DNA of 64,000 bases from Hyphomicrobiales bacterium (GTDB taxonomy: Bacteria; Pseudomonadota; Alphaproteobacteria; Rhizobiales; Rhizobiaceae). Positions 16,207 to 24,360 of this stretch are shown piece after piece. How positions within the stretch are numbered: position 1 is the stretch's first letter; each line of letters begins with the position of its first letter. The stretch covers positions 255,265-319,264 of the forward strand of contig UCKU01000012.1 of the NCBI GenBank assembly GCA_900473185.1, given 5' to 3'. The notes beneath the pieces are model-generated. The model saw only the letters and a program-made list of their open reading frames with translations. It searched no databases and was not told the origin of the DNA. A program made the position numbers and the translations under genes.

Positions 16207-18261
16207 ATGATGCCCCGCCCGCTCGAGCGACTGTTCAGACCGCAAACGATCGCCGTCTTCGGCGGCCGCGAGGCGCGCCGGGTGATCGAACAGTGCGACC
16301 GGATGGGGTTTGCGGGTGAGATCTGGCCCGTCCATCCGACGCTTGACGAGGTGCTCGGGCGGCGCTGCTATCACGACGTTTCCGAACTTCCCTCTCCGCC
16401 AGACGCGGCCTTTATCGGCGTCAACAGGACATTGACCATCGAGATCGTCCGCAGCCTGTCGGCGGCTGGCGCCGGCGGCGCGGTCTGTTATGCATCGGGC
16501 TTCAGCGAGGCCGTGGCGGAACTTGCCGATGGCGCCGACCTGCAACAGGCGCTGATTGCCGCCGCAGGCGACATGCCGATCCTCGGGCCGAACTGCTACG
16601 GCTTCATCAACGGCCTCGACGGCGCGCTGCTCTGGCCCGACCAGCACGGCATGACGCGCGTCGAACGTGGCGTGGCGATCCTGACCCAATCGTCGAATAT
16701 AGCGCTCAACCTGACCATGCAGACGCGCGGCCTGCCGATCGCTTACATCGTAACGTCAGGCAACCAGGCGCAAACTTCGCTGTCCGACGTCGCCTGCGGC
16801 CTGCTTGCCGACCCCCGCGTGACGGCGCTTGGCCTGCATGTCGAGGGCTTTGGAGATCCAGCGGCGCTCGAACGCCTCGCCGCCACCGCCCGCCTGACGA
16901 AAAAGCCTGTTGTCGTGCTGAAAGTCGGCAGGTCCGAACAAGCAAGACAGGCAACGCTCTCCCATACCGCGTCGCTTGCGGGTGGCGATGCCTTGGCCGA
17001 TGCGGTGCTTGTCCGCCTCGGCCTCGGCCGCGTCGAGACGCTGCCGGCGCTGCTTGAAACGCTGAAGCTCCTGCATGTCGCCGGCCCGCTGTCAGGCCCT
17101 TCGATCTCCTCCATGAGCTGTTCAGGCGGCGAGGCCTCGTTGATGGCGGATGCTGCAGTCGGGCGCGCCGTTACGTTCCGGGACCTTGAGCCGGAGCAAT
17201 TGCCGCGTCTGAGGCGCATCCTTGGTGACATGGTGACGCTCTCCAATCCGCTTGACTACCACACGTTCGTGTGGGGCGATCTCGCGCGCCAGACAGAGGC
17301 TTTCACTGCCATGCTCGAGGGTGGCTACGCCCTTAATCTCGTCGTCCTCGATTTTCCCCGCACCGACCGGTGCAGCACAGCCGACTGGGTGACGACGGCG
17401 GATGCCGTCATTGCCGCCGCCTCTGCGACAGGCGCGCTCGCCGGGATCCTGGCGACCCTGCCCGAGACCATGCCGGAGGCCATCGCAAGCCGCCTGATGG
17501 CCGAAGGCGTCGTACCCTTCTGCGGCATCGATGAAACCCTGATTGCCGCGGAAGTCGCAGCCGGCATCGGCCATGCCTGGCGCAAACCGCCTCCCCCGCC
17601 GCTTCTCAATGTCTCGTCCGTTGAAGGCGCCGTCGAAACGCTGACAGAGGCCGATGCCAAGGTGGAACTCAACCTCGCCGGCCTTCGGATACCCAAAGGC
17701 CTGATTGCGAGTACGCCCCTTCAGGCGGCAGATTGTGCCGAGCGGATCGGCTTTCCCGTCGTCCTGAAAGCGCTCGGCATCGCGCATAAGACCGAAGCAG
17801 GCGCCGTCGTACTCAACCTGAAGGATGCCAGAGCCGTATCGGATGCCGCATCAAAGATGGCTGCGACAAGCGGTTTTCTGGTCGAACAGATGATCGAGCG
17901 GCCCGTCGCCGAGCTGATTGTCGGCGCCGCCCGCGACCCGGTTTTCGGATTGTCCCTGACACTCGGCGCCGGCGGGATTTTTGTCGAATTGCTGGAGGAT
18001 TCCGTCATTTTACCATTGCCGACGACGAGATCGGATATTTCCGAGGCAATTTCACGCCTGAAGATCGCAAAATTGATTGAGGGATATCGCGGAGGCCCGA
18101 AAGGCGACCTCGAAGCGACCGTAACGGCTGTCGCACGGGCAGCAGATTATGTCGTAATGAATGCGGCACGGCTGGAGGAACTGGACATTAATCCATTGTT
18201 GGTTCTTCCCGAACGTCGCGGCGTTGCCGCAGTCGATGCCCTGATCCGGCGAAGGAGGTAG
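16207..18261 (+). CDS. ADP-forming acyl-CoA synthetase (acetate-CoA ligase family), candidate betaine-acid CoA ligase
   Basis: A 684-residue protein with the fused alpha-beta layout of NDP-forming acyl-CoA synthetases. The CoA-binding domain (LFRPQTIAVFGG, residues 10-21) is followed by succinyl-CoA-ligase-like flavodoxin domains containing LSHTASLAGGDA, whose His is the conserved phosphorylated histidine, and a C-terminal ATP-grasp domain (residues 480-680, GFPVVLKALGIAHKTEAGAV). It starts 3 bp after the acyl-CoA dehydrogenase stop and ends 6 bp before the CaiD-like gene, so it is co-transcribed. The likely substrate is gamma-butyrobetaine, crotonobetaine or carnitine. In E. coli this step uses the AMP-forming CaiC, so the ADP-forming type is a non-homologous replacement. 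Confidence 0.82.
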   Translation: MMPRPLERLFRPQTIAVFGGREARRVIEQCDRMGFAGEIWPVHPTLDEVLGRRCYHDVSELPSPPDAAFIGVNRTLTIEIVRSLSAAGAGGAVCYASGFSEAVAELADGADLQQALIAAAGDMPILGPNCYGFINGLDGALLWPDQHGMTRVERGVAILTQSSNIALNLTMQTRGLPIAYIVTSGNQAQTSLSDVACGLLADPRVTALGLHVEGFGDPAALERLAATARLTKKPVVVLKVGRSEQARQATLSHTASLAGGDALADAVLVRLGLGRVETLPALLETLKLLHVAGPLSGPSISSMSCSGGEASLMADAAVGRAVTFRDLEPEQLPRLRRILGDMVTLSNPLDYHTFVWGDLARQTEAFTAMLEGGYALNLVVLDFPRTDRCSTADWVTTADAVIAAASATGALAGILATLPETMPEAIASRLMAEGVVPFCGIDETLIAAEVAAGIGHAWRKPPPPPLLNVSSVEGAVETLTEADAKVELNLAGLRIPKGLIASTPLQAADCAERIGFPVVLKALGIAHKTEAGAVVLNLKDARAVSDAASKMAATSGFLVEQMIERPVAELIVGAARDPVFGLSLTLGAGGIFVELLEDSVILPLPTTRSDISEAISRLKIAKLIEGYRGGPKGDLEATVTAVARAADYVVMNAARLEELDINPLLVLPERRGVAAVDALIRRRR

Positions 18262-18267
18262 CATAGG

Positions 18268-19050
18268 TTGAGCGACCCCATTCGCACCCGACAGGTCGGC
18301 GCAGTGCTGGAAGTCATCATCGACCGGCCGAAGGCGAACGCGATCGACCTTGCCACCAGCCGCACCATGGGACTGATATTCCGTGATTTCCGCGACGATC
18401 CATCGCTGCGCGTGGCGGTCATCTCCGGCGCAGGCGAGAAATTCTTTTGTGCCGGATGGGACCTGAAGGCTGCCGCCGCAGGCGACGCGGTCGACGGAGA
18501 TTATGGTGTCGGCGGTTTCGGCGGACTGCAGGAGTTGCGCGATCTCAACAAGCCTGTCATCTGCGCCGTCAACGGCATCTGTTGCGGCGGCGGGCTGGAG
18601 ATCGCGCTCTCGGCCGACCTGATCCTCGCAGCCGAGCATGCAACCTTCGCCCTTCCGGAAATCCGCTCCGGCACAGTTGCCGATGCCGCCTCGGTGAAGC
18701 TGCCGAAACGCATCCCCTATCATATCGCCATGGACATGCTTTTGACCGGCCGCTGGCTTGACGTCCAGGAGGCGCATCGCTGGGGTTTCGTCAATGAGGT
18801 CCTGCCAGCGGACAAGCTGATGGAGCGGGCCTGGGATCTTGCCCGTCTGCTCGAAAGCGGACCGCCGCTCGTCTACGCGGCAATCAAGGAGATCGTCCGT
18901 GAATCGGAGGGTTCGACCTTCCAGACTGCCATGAACAAAATCACCAAACGGCAGTTTGCGACGGTCGACCGACTTTATTCGAGCGAGGACCAATTGGAAG
19001 GCGCCCGGGCTTTCGCCGAGAAACGAAGCCCTAACTGGAAAGGACGGTAA
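18268..19050 (+). CDS. caiD: carnitinyl-CoA dehydratase (CaiD-like enoyl-CoA hydratase)
   Basis: A 260-residue crotonase-fold enzyme with a TTG start at 18268 preceded by GGAGG. It resembles CaiD along its length: DRPKANAID near the N-terminus, GAGEKFFCAGWDLKAAA, the glycine-rich GGGLEIALSADL and FALPEIRSGTVAD carrying the two catalytic glutamates of the family, and a FAEKRSPNWKGR C-terminus. It would hydrate crotonobetainyl-CoA to carnitinyl-CoA, linking gamma-butyrobetaine/crotonobetaine to the carnitine branch. It is the last metabolic enzyme before the transporter genes; two hairpins lie in the 120-bp gap that follows. Confidence 0.88.
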   Translation: MSDPIRTRQVGAVLEVIIDRPKANAIDLATSRTMGLIFRDFRDDPSLRVAVISGAGEKFFCAGWDLKAAAAGDAVDGDYGVGGFGGLQELRDLNKPVICAVNGICCGGGLEIALSADLILAAEHATFALPEIRSGTVADAASVKLPKRIPYHIAMDMLLTGRWLDVQEAHRWGFVNEVLPADKLMERAWDLARLLESGPPLVYAAIKEIVRESEGSTFQTAMNKITKRQFATVDRLYSSEDQLEGARAFAEKRSPNWKGR

Positions 19051-19076
19051 CGAGGCGGCGGCAACCGCATCATCTT

Positions 19077-19120
19077 CCCGCAAGCGTGCGGGCACCACGA
19101 ACGGAAGAGGAAACCGTTCG
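19077..19120 (+). promoter_or_regulatory. two tandem stem-loops between caiD and the binding-protein gene
   Basis: The first hairpin is CCCGCAAGCGTGCGGG at 19077-19092 (6-bp perfect arms, 4-nt loop). The second pairs CGAACGG (19098-19104) with CCGTTCG (19114-19120), 7-bp perfect arms and a 9-nt loop. No U-tract follows, so these look like intercistronic stability or processing elements, or a weak attenuator, rather than a standard terminator. The binding-protein gene after them has its own strong AAGGAGAAGGGGA ribosome-binding site. Confidence 0.55.
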
Positions 19121-19170
19121 GGGATCATGCCCAAAACCGAAGTCAACGCACCATAAGAAGGAGAAGGGGA

Positions 19171-20760
19171 ATGAACGACTACACGAAATATCTTGCAAGC
19201 CGGGTGACCGCCGGTGGCCTCAGCCGCCGCGAATTCCTGGGACGTGCCATGGCGGCCGGGCTGACGCTCGCCGTTGCCGACAGGCTCTTTACCGAAAGCG
19301 CCGAAGCCGCAGAACCGAAGCGCGGCGGTCATCTGAAGCTTGGCCTAGAGGGCGGAGCCGCGACCGATTCCAAGGACCCGGCGAAATTCCTGTCACAGTT
19401 CATGTTCTGCGTCGGCCGCTGCTGGGGCGACATGCTGGTTGAATCCGATCCACTGACGGGTGCCGCCGTACCGGCGCTTGCCGAATCCTGGGAACCGTCG
19501 AAGGATGCAGCAACCTGGACCTTCAAGATCCGCAAGGGCGTCAAGTTCCACAATGGCAAGGAACTGACGATCGATGACGTGGTCGCCACACTCAAGCGTC
19601 ATACCGACAAGGCATCGGAATCCGGCGCGCTCGGCGTTCTCGGCTCGATCAAGGAAATCAAGGCGGACGGCGGCAACCTCGTCCTGACGCTTTCCGAAGG
19701 CAACGCCGATATGCCGCTGCTGTTGACCGACTATCATCTGGTCATTCAGCCAAATGGCGGCGTCGACGATCCGCTCGCCTCGATCGGCACGGGTCCCTAT
19801 AAGTTGACGAACTTCGAGGCGGGCGTGCGCGCCACCTTCGAGAAGAACAAGGACGACTGGCGCACCGACCGCGGTTATGTCGATTCCATCGAGATCATCG
19901 GCATGAACGACGCCACGGCGCGCATCGCCGCGCTCTCGTCCGGCCAGGTGCACTACATCAACCGTGTCGATCCGAAGACCGTCAACCTCCTGAAGCGTGC
20001 TCCGAATGTCGAGATCCTTTCGACCGCCGGACGCGGCCACTATGTCTTCATCATGCATTGCGACAAGGCGCCGTTCGACAATAACGACCTGCGTCTGGCG
20101 CTCAAATACGCCATGGACCGCGAGACCATGGTGGAGAAGATCCTCGGCGGTTACGGCAAAGTCGGCAACGACTTCCCGATCAACAGCACCTATGCGCTTT
20201 TCCCCGAGGGCATCGAGCAGCGCGTCTACGATCCCGACAAGGCGGCCTTCCACTACAAGAAATCAGGCCATAGCGGCTCGGTCCTTCTGCGCACTTCCGA
20301 AGTCGCTTTCCCCGGCGGTGTCGACGCGGCCGTCCTCTATCAGGAAAGCTGCAAGAAGGCCGGCATCGAGATCGAGGTCAAGCGCGAGCCGGGCGACGGT
20401 TACTGGACCAACGTCTGGAACGTCCAGCCCTTCTCGACCTCCTATTGGGGCGGCCGTCCAACGCAGGACCAGATGTATTCCACCGCCTATCTGTCGTCGG
20501 CGGACTGGAACGACACCCGCTTCAAGCGTCCGGATTTCGACAAGCTCTTGCTTCAAGCCCGTTCAGAACTCGACGAGGCCAAGCGCAAGGATCTCTATCG
20601 TTCGATGGCGATGATGGTCCGCGACGAGGGCGGTGTCATCTTGCCCATGTTCAACGACTTCGTGAACGCCTCCACCAAACAGGTGAAGGGCTACGTCCAC
20701 GACATCGGCAACGACATGTCGAACGGCTATGTCGCAACCCGCGTCTGGCTGGAGGCCTGA
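19171..20760 (+). CDS. ABC transporter substrate-binding protein, family 5 (oligopeptide/opine type), Tat-exported
   Basis: A 529-residue SBP_bac_5 protein. The N-terminus has a twin-arginine signal (SRREFLGRAMAAGLTLAVA) followed by an alanine-rich cleavage region (AEAAEPKRGG). The mature part has the family motif WTFKIRKGVKFHNGKELTIDDV at about residues 115-135 and TTMVEKILGG-like segments further on. Members bind peptides, opines, nickel or quaternary amines in the periplasm. Downstream of the carnitine genes and in the same direction, it is the likely carnitine or gamma-butyrobetaine receptor. It is followed by two permeases and a double ATPase, giving a complete importer. Tat export is unusual for SBPs in general but not rare in rhizobia. 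Confidence 0.9.
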   Translation: MNDYTKYLASRVTAGGLSRREFLGRAMAAGLTLAVADRLFTESAEAAEPKRGGHLKLGLEGGAATDSKDPAKFLSQFMFCVGRCWGDMLVESDPLTGAAVPALAESWEPSKDAATWTFKIRKGVKFHNGKELTIDDVVATLKRHTDKASESGALGVLGSIKEIKADGGNLVLTLSEGNADMPLLLTDYHLVIQPNGGVDDPLASIGTGPYKLTNFEAGVRATFEKNKDDWRTDRGYVDSIEIIGMNDATARIAALSSGQVHYINRVDPKTVNLLKRAPNVEILSTAGRGHYVFIMHCDKAPFDNNDLRLALKYAMDRETMVEKILGGYGKVGNDFPINSTYALFPEGIEQRVYDPDKAAFHYKKSGHSGSVLLRTSEVAFPGGVDAAVLYQESCKKAGIEIEVKREPGDGYWTNVWNVQPFSTSYWGGRPTQDQMYSTAYLSSADWNDTRFKRPDFDKLLLQARSELDEAKRKDLYRSMAMMVRDEGGVILPMFNDFVNASTKQVKGYVHDIGNDMSNGYVATRVWLEA

Positions 20761-20793
20761 CACCGGTCTGCTGTCCGATCTCCACCGAAGCCG

Positions 20794-20819
20794 GGACCGT
20801 GGGACAAAACCCGCGGTCC
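20794..20819 (+). promoter_or_regulatory. strong stem-loop between binding-protein and permease genes
   Basis: GGACCGTGGG (20794-20803) pairs with CCCGCGGTCC (20810-20819) around the loop ACAAAA. The arms are 10 bp with a single G-U pair. It begins 34 nt after the SBP stop and no U-run follows. Such intercistronic hairpins after SBP genes typically protect the upstream message from 3' exonucleases and so raise SBP levels relative to permeases. That role here is inference. Confidence 0.65.
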
Positions 20820-20848
20820 TCCTGACGTTTCAGCGCGAGGCCTTCATC

Positions 20849-21856
20849 ATGTCCAGTCCGACCTCAGGCAATATCCTGCCCGGCCTTAGGTTCCGGCAGC
20901 GTTTTCCGCTGCTTGCCCTTATTCTCGAGCGCTTCGTGCTCAGTATCATCCTGCTTTTCGCCGTCTCCATCCTTATCTTCGGCGGCCTGGAAGCTCTTCC
21001 GGGCGATTTCGCCACGACCTATCTCGGCCAGTCAGCAACGCCGCAAGCGGTTGCCAATATTCGCAAGGATCTCGGGCTCGACAGGCCGGTGACGACGCGA
21101 TACGTCGAATGGCTCGGCAATGCCGTGCAAGGGGATTTCGGCACATCCTGGGCCAGCAAGAACTCCGTCAGCGAGCAGATCAGCAAGCGGCTCGGCAATT
21201 CTCTGTTCCTGGCAGGCTTTGCCGCACTGATCTCCGTCCCGCTCGCCGTCGGACTTGGCATGGTTTCGGTGCATTTCCGCAATCGCCTGCCGGACAAGAT
21301 CATCAATATCATTTCGCTTGCGGCGATCTCATTGCCGGAATTCTTCATCGGCTACCTGCTGATCATGTTCTTCGCGGTGAAATTCGGCGTCGCCACCTTT
21401 CCCGCCACCGTCTATGAGAGCATGGGTTTTGCCGACCGTTTGAAGGCGATCGCCCTGCCGACGGCGACCTTGGTCCTCGTCGTGCTTGCCCACATGATGC
21501 GCATGACGCGTGCTGCAATCCTGTCCGTCATGTCGTCGGCCTATATGGAGACGGCGGAACTGAAGGGCCTTTCTGCGTTCCGCTCGATCGTCAAGCATGC
21601 CGCGCCGAACGCGCTTGCGCCGATCATCAATGTCGTGGCGCTGAACCTCGCCTATCTGGTCGTCGGCGTGGTCGTGGTCGAGGTGGTTTTCGTCTATCCC
21701 GGCATGGGCCAGTATATGGTCGATGCCGTAACCGTGCGCGACATGCCGGTGGTGCAGGCCTGCGGCCTGATCTTTGCCGCCGTCTACATCTTCCTCAACA
21801 TGCTGGCCGATATCCTCGCCATTATCGCCAACCCCCGGCTGAGGCATCCAAGATGA
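20849..21856 (+). CDS. ABC transporter permease (OppB/DppB type)
   Basis: A 335-residue permease from the ATG at 20849 (MSSPTSGNILPGLRF). The frame opens earlier, across the intercistronic hairpin, so I reject the upstream start. It has six predicted membrane segments and the DppB-type sequence LGLDRPVTTRYVEWLGNAVQGDFGTSW in the first periplasmic region. The EAA loop is METAELKGLSAFRSIVKHAAPNAL, which contacts the ATPase. It overlaps the next permease gene by 4 nt (ATGA). It forms the inner-membrane channel of the importer together with that second permease. Confidence 0.9.
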   Translation: MSSPTSGNILPGLRFRQRFPLLALILERFVLSIILLFAVSILIFGGLEALPGDFATTYLGQSATPQAVANIRKDLGLDRPVTTRYVEWLGNAVQGDFGTSWASKNSVSEQISKRLGNSLFLAGFAALISVPLAVGLGMVSVHFRNRLPDKIINIISLAAISLPEFFIGYLLIMFFAVKFGVATFPATVYESMGFADRLKAIALPTATLVLVVLAHMMRMTRAAILSVMSSAYMETAELKGLSAFRSIVKHAAPNALAPIINVVALNLAYLVVGVVVVEVVFVYPGMGQYMVDAVTVRDMPVVQACGLIFAAVYIFLNMLADILAIIANPRLRHPR

Positions 21857-22680
21857 GATTGAGAGATATCCCTATCACCGCCTGGATCGGCATGATCGGC
21901 ATCGCGATTGCCTTCATCTTCGCGCTCTTTGCGCCCTTGATCGCGCCCTACGGCGAGACCGAGGTCGTCGGCGGCGTCTGGCAGATGCCGGACACGCAAT
22001 ATGTCTTCGGCCTCGACAATCTCGGTCGCGATATCCTCTCGCGGCTGATCTACGGTGCGCGCACGACGCTCTTCGTGGCCCTCGCGGCAACGGTCATCTC
22101 TTTCTCGCTCGGCGTCATCCTAAGTTTCACGGCGGCCGTCTCGCGCGGGCTGATCGACATGGTCTTCTCGCGCTTCAACGACCTGATGATGTCGATCCCG
22201 ACATTGATCTTCGCGCTCGTGGTGCTGGCTGTCCTGCCGCAGAACATCGTCGTCCTCGTTCTCGTCATGGCGATCCTCGATTCCACCCGCGTCTATCGTC
22301 TCGGCCGTGCCGTGGCACTCGATGTCGCGGTCATGGAATTCGTCGAGGCGGCCAAACTTCGCGGCGAAGGAAAGCTCTGGATCATCTTCCGGGAAATCCT
22401 GCCGAACACGCTGACGCCGCTGCTCGCCGAGTTCGGCCTGCGTTTTGCCTTTTCGATCCTGTTCCTGTCGACATTGTCCTTCCTCGGCCTCGGCATTCAG
22501 CCGCCATCGGCGGACTGGGGCGGTATGGTCAAGGACAATAAGGACGGCATCATCTTCGGTATTTCGGCGGCTCTCGTGCCGGGTAGCGCGATCGCCATAC
22601 TTGCCGTCTGCGTCAATCTGGTCGTCGACTGGCTTCTGAAACGAACCTCGAGCCTCAAAGGAGGGCGCGGCGATGCCTGA
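21853..22680 (+). CDS. ABC transporter permease (OppC/DppC type)
   Basis: A 275-residue permease with the DppC-type motif FGLDNLGRDILSRLIYGARTTL at about residues 50-70 and the EAA loop VEAAKLRGEGKLWIIFREILPNT. SFLGLGIQPPSADWGGMV near residues 210-230 is also characteristic of this permease class. It overlaps the upstream permease by 4 nt and the downstream ATPase gene by 8 nt, so the three are translationally linked. Confidence 0.92.
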   Translation: MRLRDIPITAWIGMIGIAIAFIFALFAPLIAPYGETEVVGGVWQMPDTQYVFGLDNLGRDILSRLIYGARTTLFVALAATVISFSLGVILSFTAAVSRGLIDMVFSRFNDLMMSIPTLIFALVVLAVLPQNIVVLVLVMAILDSTRVYRLGRAVALDVAVMEFVEAAKLRGEGKLWIIFREILPNTLTPLLAEFGLRFAFSILFLSTLSFLGLGIQPPSADWGGMVKDNKDGIIFGISAALVPGSAIAILAVCVNLVVDWLLKRTSSLKGGRGDA

Positions 22681-24304
22681 TCTTCTTTCCGTCCGCAATC
22701 TGAAGATCGAAGCCACCAGCTACCCGCCAGGCGAAGCGCCGAAGCGCGTGACCATCGTCGACGGCGTTTCCTTTGATCTGCAGAAAGGCCGGGTGCTCGG
22801 CCTGATCGGCGAATCCGGTGCCGGCAAGTCGACGATCGGGCTTTCTGCACTTGCCTATGGTCGAGGCGGTGCCGAGATCACCGGCGGCGAAGTGCTGCTC
22901 GACAGCGACAATATCCTTGCCCTCGGCAGGAACGGCATCAGGCAGATCCGCGGCGCCCGCGTCTGCTACGTCGCCCAGTCGGCCGCGGCCGCCTTCAATC
23001 CCGCCCACCGGCTCGGTGACCAGGTGATCGAGGCATCCGTCAAGCACGGGCTTATGAGCAAACAGGAGGCAAAAAAGCGAGCGCTCTACTTGTTTCAGGT
23101 GCTTGGTCTCCCCCATCCCGAAAGTTTTGGCGAACGCTTCCCCCACCAGGTCTCGGGCGGCCAGTTGCAGCGCGCCATGACGGCGATGGCGCTCTGCTCA
23201 AACCCCGAACTGATCGTCTTCGACGAACCGACGACGGCTCTTGACGTCACTACCCAGATAGACGTGCTGGCGGCCATCAAGCATGCGATCGAGGAGACCC
23301 ATACGGCCGCCCTCTACATCACTCATGATCTTGCCGTCGTCGCCCAGATCTCCGACGACATCATGGTGCTGCGCCACGGCCGGACAGTGGAATATGGCAG
23401 TGTTCAGCAGATCATCGAAGAACCACGAGAGGATTATACCCGTGCCCTCGTCAACGTCCGACAGACACTGCGCGAGGAAGCCGCCGACCAGTCCGGCGCG
23501 CTGTTGAAGATCGAAAACGTCAGTGCGCAATATTCCAATGGCTTCAAAGTCCTGAACGACGTCAGCCTGCATGTGCCCAAGGGGCAGACGCTGGCAATCG
23601 TCGGTGAATCGGGCTCGGGAAAATCGACGCTCGCCCGCGCAATCACAGGGCTCTTGGCGCCAACCGCCGGCGCGATATCGTTTGCCGGCAAACCGTTGAC
23701 GCCCGACGTCCGGCATCGGCCACGCGACGACCTGCGCCGTATCCAGCTCATCTACCAGATGGCCGACACGGCAATGAACCCGCGCCAGACCGTGCGCGAC
23801 ATTATCGGCCGGCCGCTGACTTTCTACTACGGCCTCAGAGGCGCCGAAAAGACCTCCCGTGTGAAGGAATTGCTCGGCCAGATCGAGATGGGTAACGGCT
23901 TCATGAACCGCTATCCGGCTGAACTCTCCGGCGGCCAGAAGCAGCGTGTGGCGATTGCGCGCGCCCTTGCCGCAAGGCCCGAGCTCATCCTCTGCGACGA
24001 GCCGACCTCGGCTCTCGATCCGCTGGTGGCGGAAGGCATCCTCAAGCTGCTGCTGCGCCTGCAGGAAGAGGAAAAGCTCTCCTACATCTTCATCACCCAC
24101 GACATCGCCATCGTGCGCGCAATTGCCGATAGCGTCGCAGTCATGCATCGCGGCAGGCTCGTGCGCTTCGGCCCGAAATCGAAGGTGCTCACCCCGCCCT
24201 TCGACGACTACACCGACCTACTCCTGAAATCCGTCCCGGAAATGGAGATCGGCTGGCTGGAAAAGGTGCTGACCACCCGGCGGATGGAAAGTGCCGGAAA
24301 CTGA
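22673..24304 (+). CDS. ABC transporter ATP-binding protein with two fused nucleotide-binding domains
   Basis: A 543-residue fusion of DppD- and DppF-like ATPases. The first domain has Walker A GESGAGKST near residue 48 and signature VSGGQLQRA. The second has Walker A GESGSGKST near residue 317, signature LSGGQKQRVAIARAL and Walker B LILCDEPTSALD. The first domain uses LIVFDEPTTALD. One polypeptide thus supplies both ATPase sites of the oligopeptide-type importer. A 56-bp GC-rich gap with the palindrome GCGGCCGGCCGC (24313-24324) separates it from the hydrolase gene. Confidence 0.92.
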   Translation: MPDLLSVRNLKIEATSYPPGEAPKRVTIVDGVSFDLQKGRVLGLIGESGAGKSTIGLSALAYGRGGAEITGGEVLLDSDNILALGRNGIRQIRGARVCYVAQSAAAAFNPAHRLGDQVIEASVKHGLMSKQEAKKRALYLFQVLGLPHPESFGERFPHQVSGGQLQRAMTAMALCSNPELIVFDEPTTALDVTTQIDVLAAIKHAIEETHTAALYITHDLAVVAQISDDIMVLRHGRTVEYGSVQQIIEEPREDYTRALVNVRQTLREEAADQSGALLKIENVSAQYSNGFKVLNDVSLHVPKGQTLAIVGESGSGKSTLARAITGLLAPTAGAISFAGKPLTPDVRHRPRDDLRRIQLIYQMADTAMNPRQTVRDIIGRPLTFYYGLRGAEKTSRVKELLGQIEMGNGFMNRYPAELSGGQKQRVAIARALAARPELILCDEPTSALDPLVAEGILKLLLRLQEEEKLSYIFITHDIAIVRAIADSVAVMHRGRLVRFGPKSKVLTPPFDDYTDLLLKSVPEMEIGWLEKVLTTRRMESAGN

Positions 24305-24360
24305 ACCGTCCCGCGGCCGGCCGCATTCGGCCACCTGAACCCTTGCTTCCAAGGAAAACC

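Noticed and set aside
24313..24332. GC-rich palindrome GCGGCCGGCCGC and small hairpin after the double ATPase gene
   Set aside because: Short, no U-tract, and such GC palindromes are expected by chance in this base composition; not called as a terminator.
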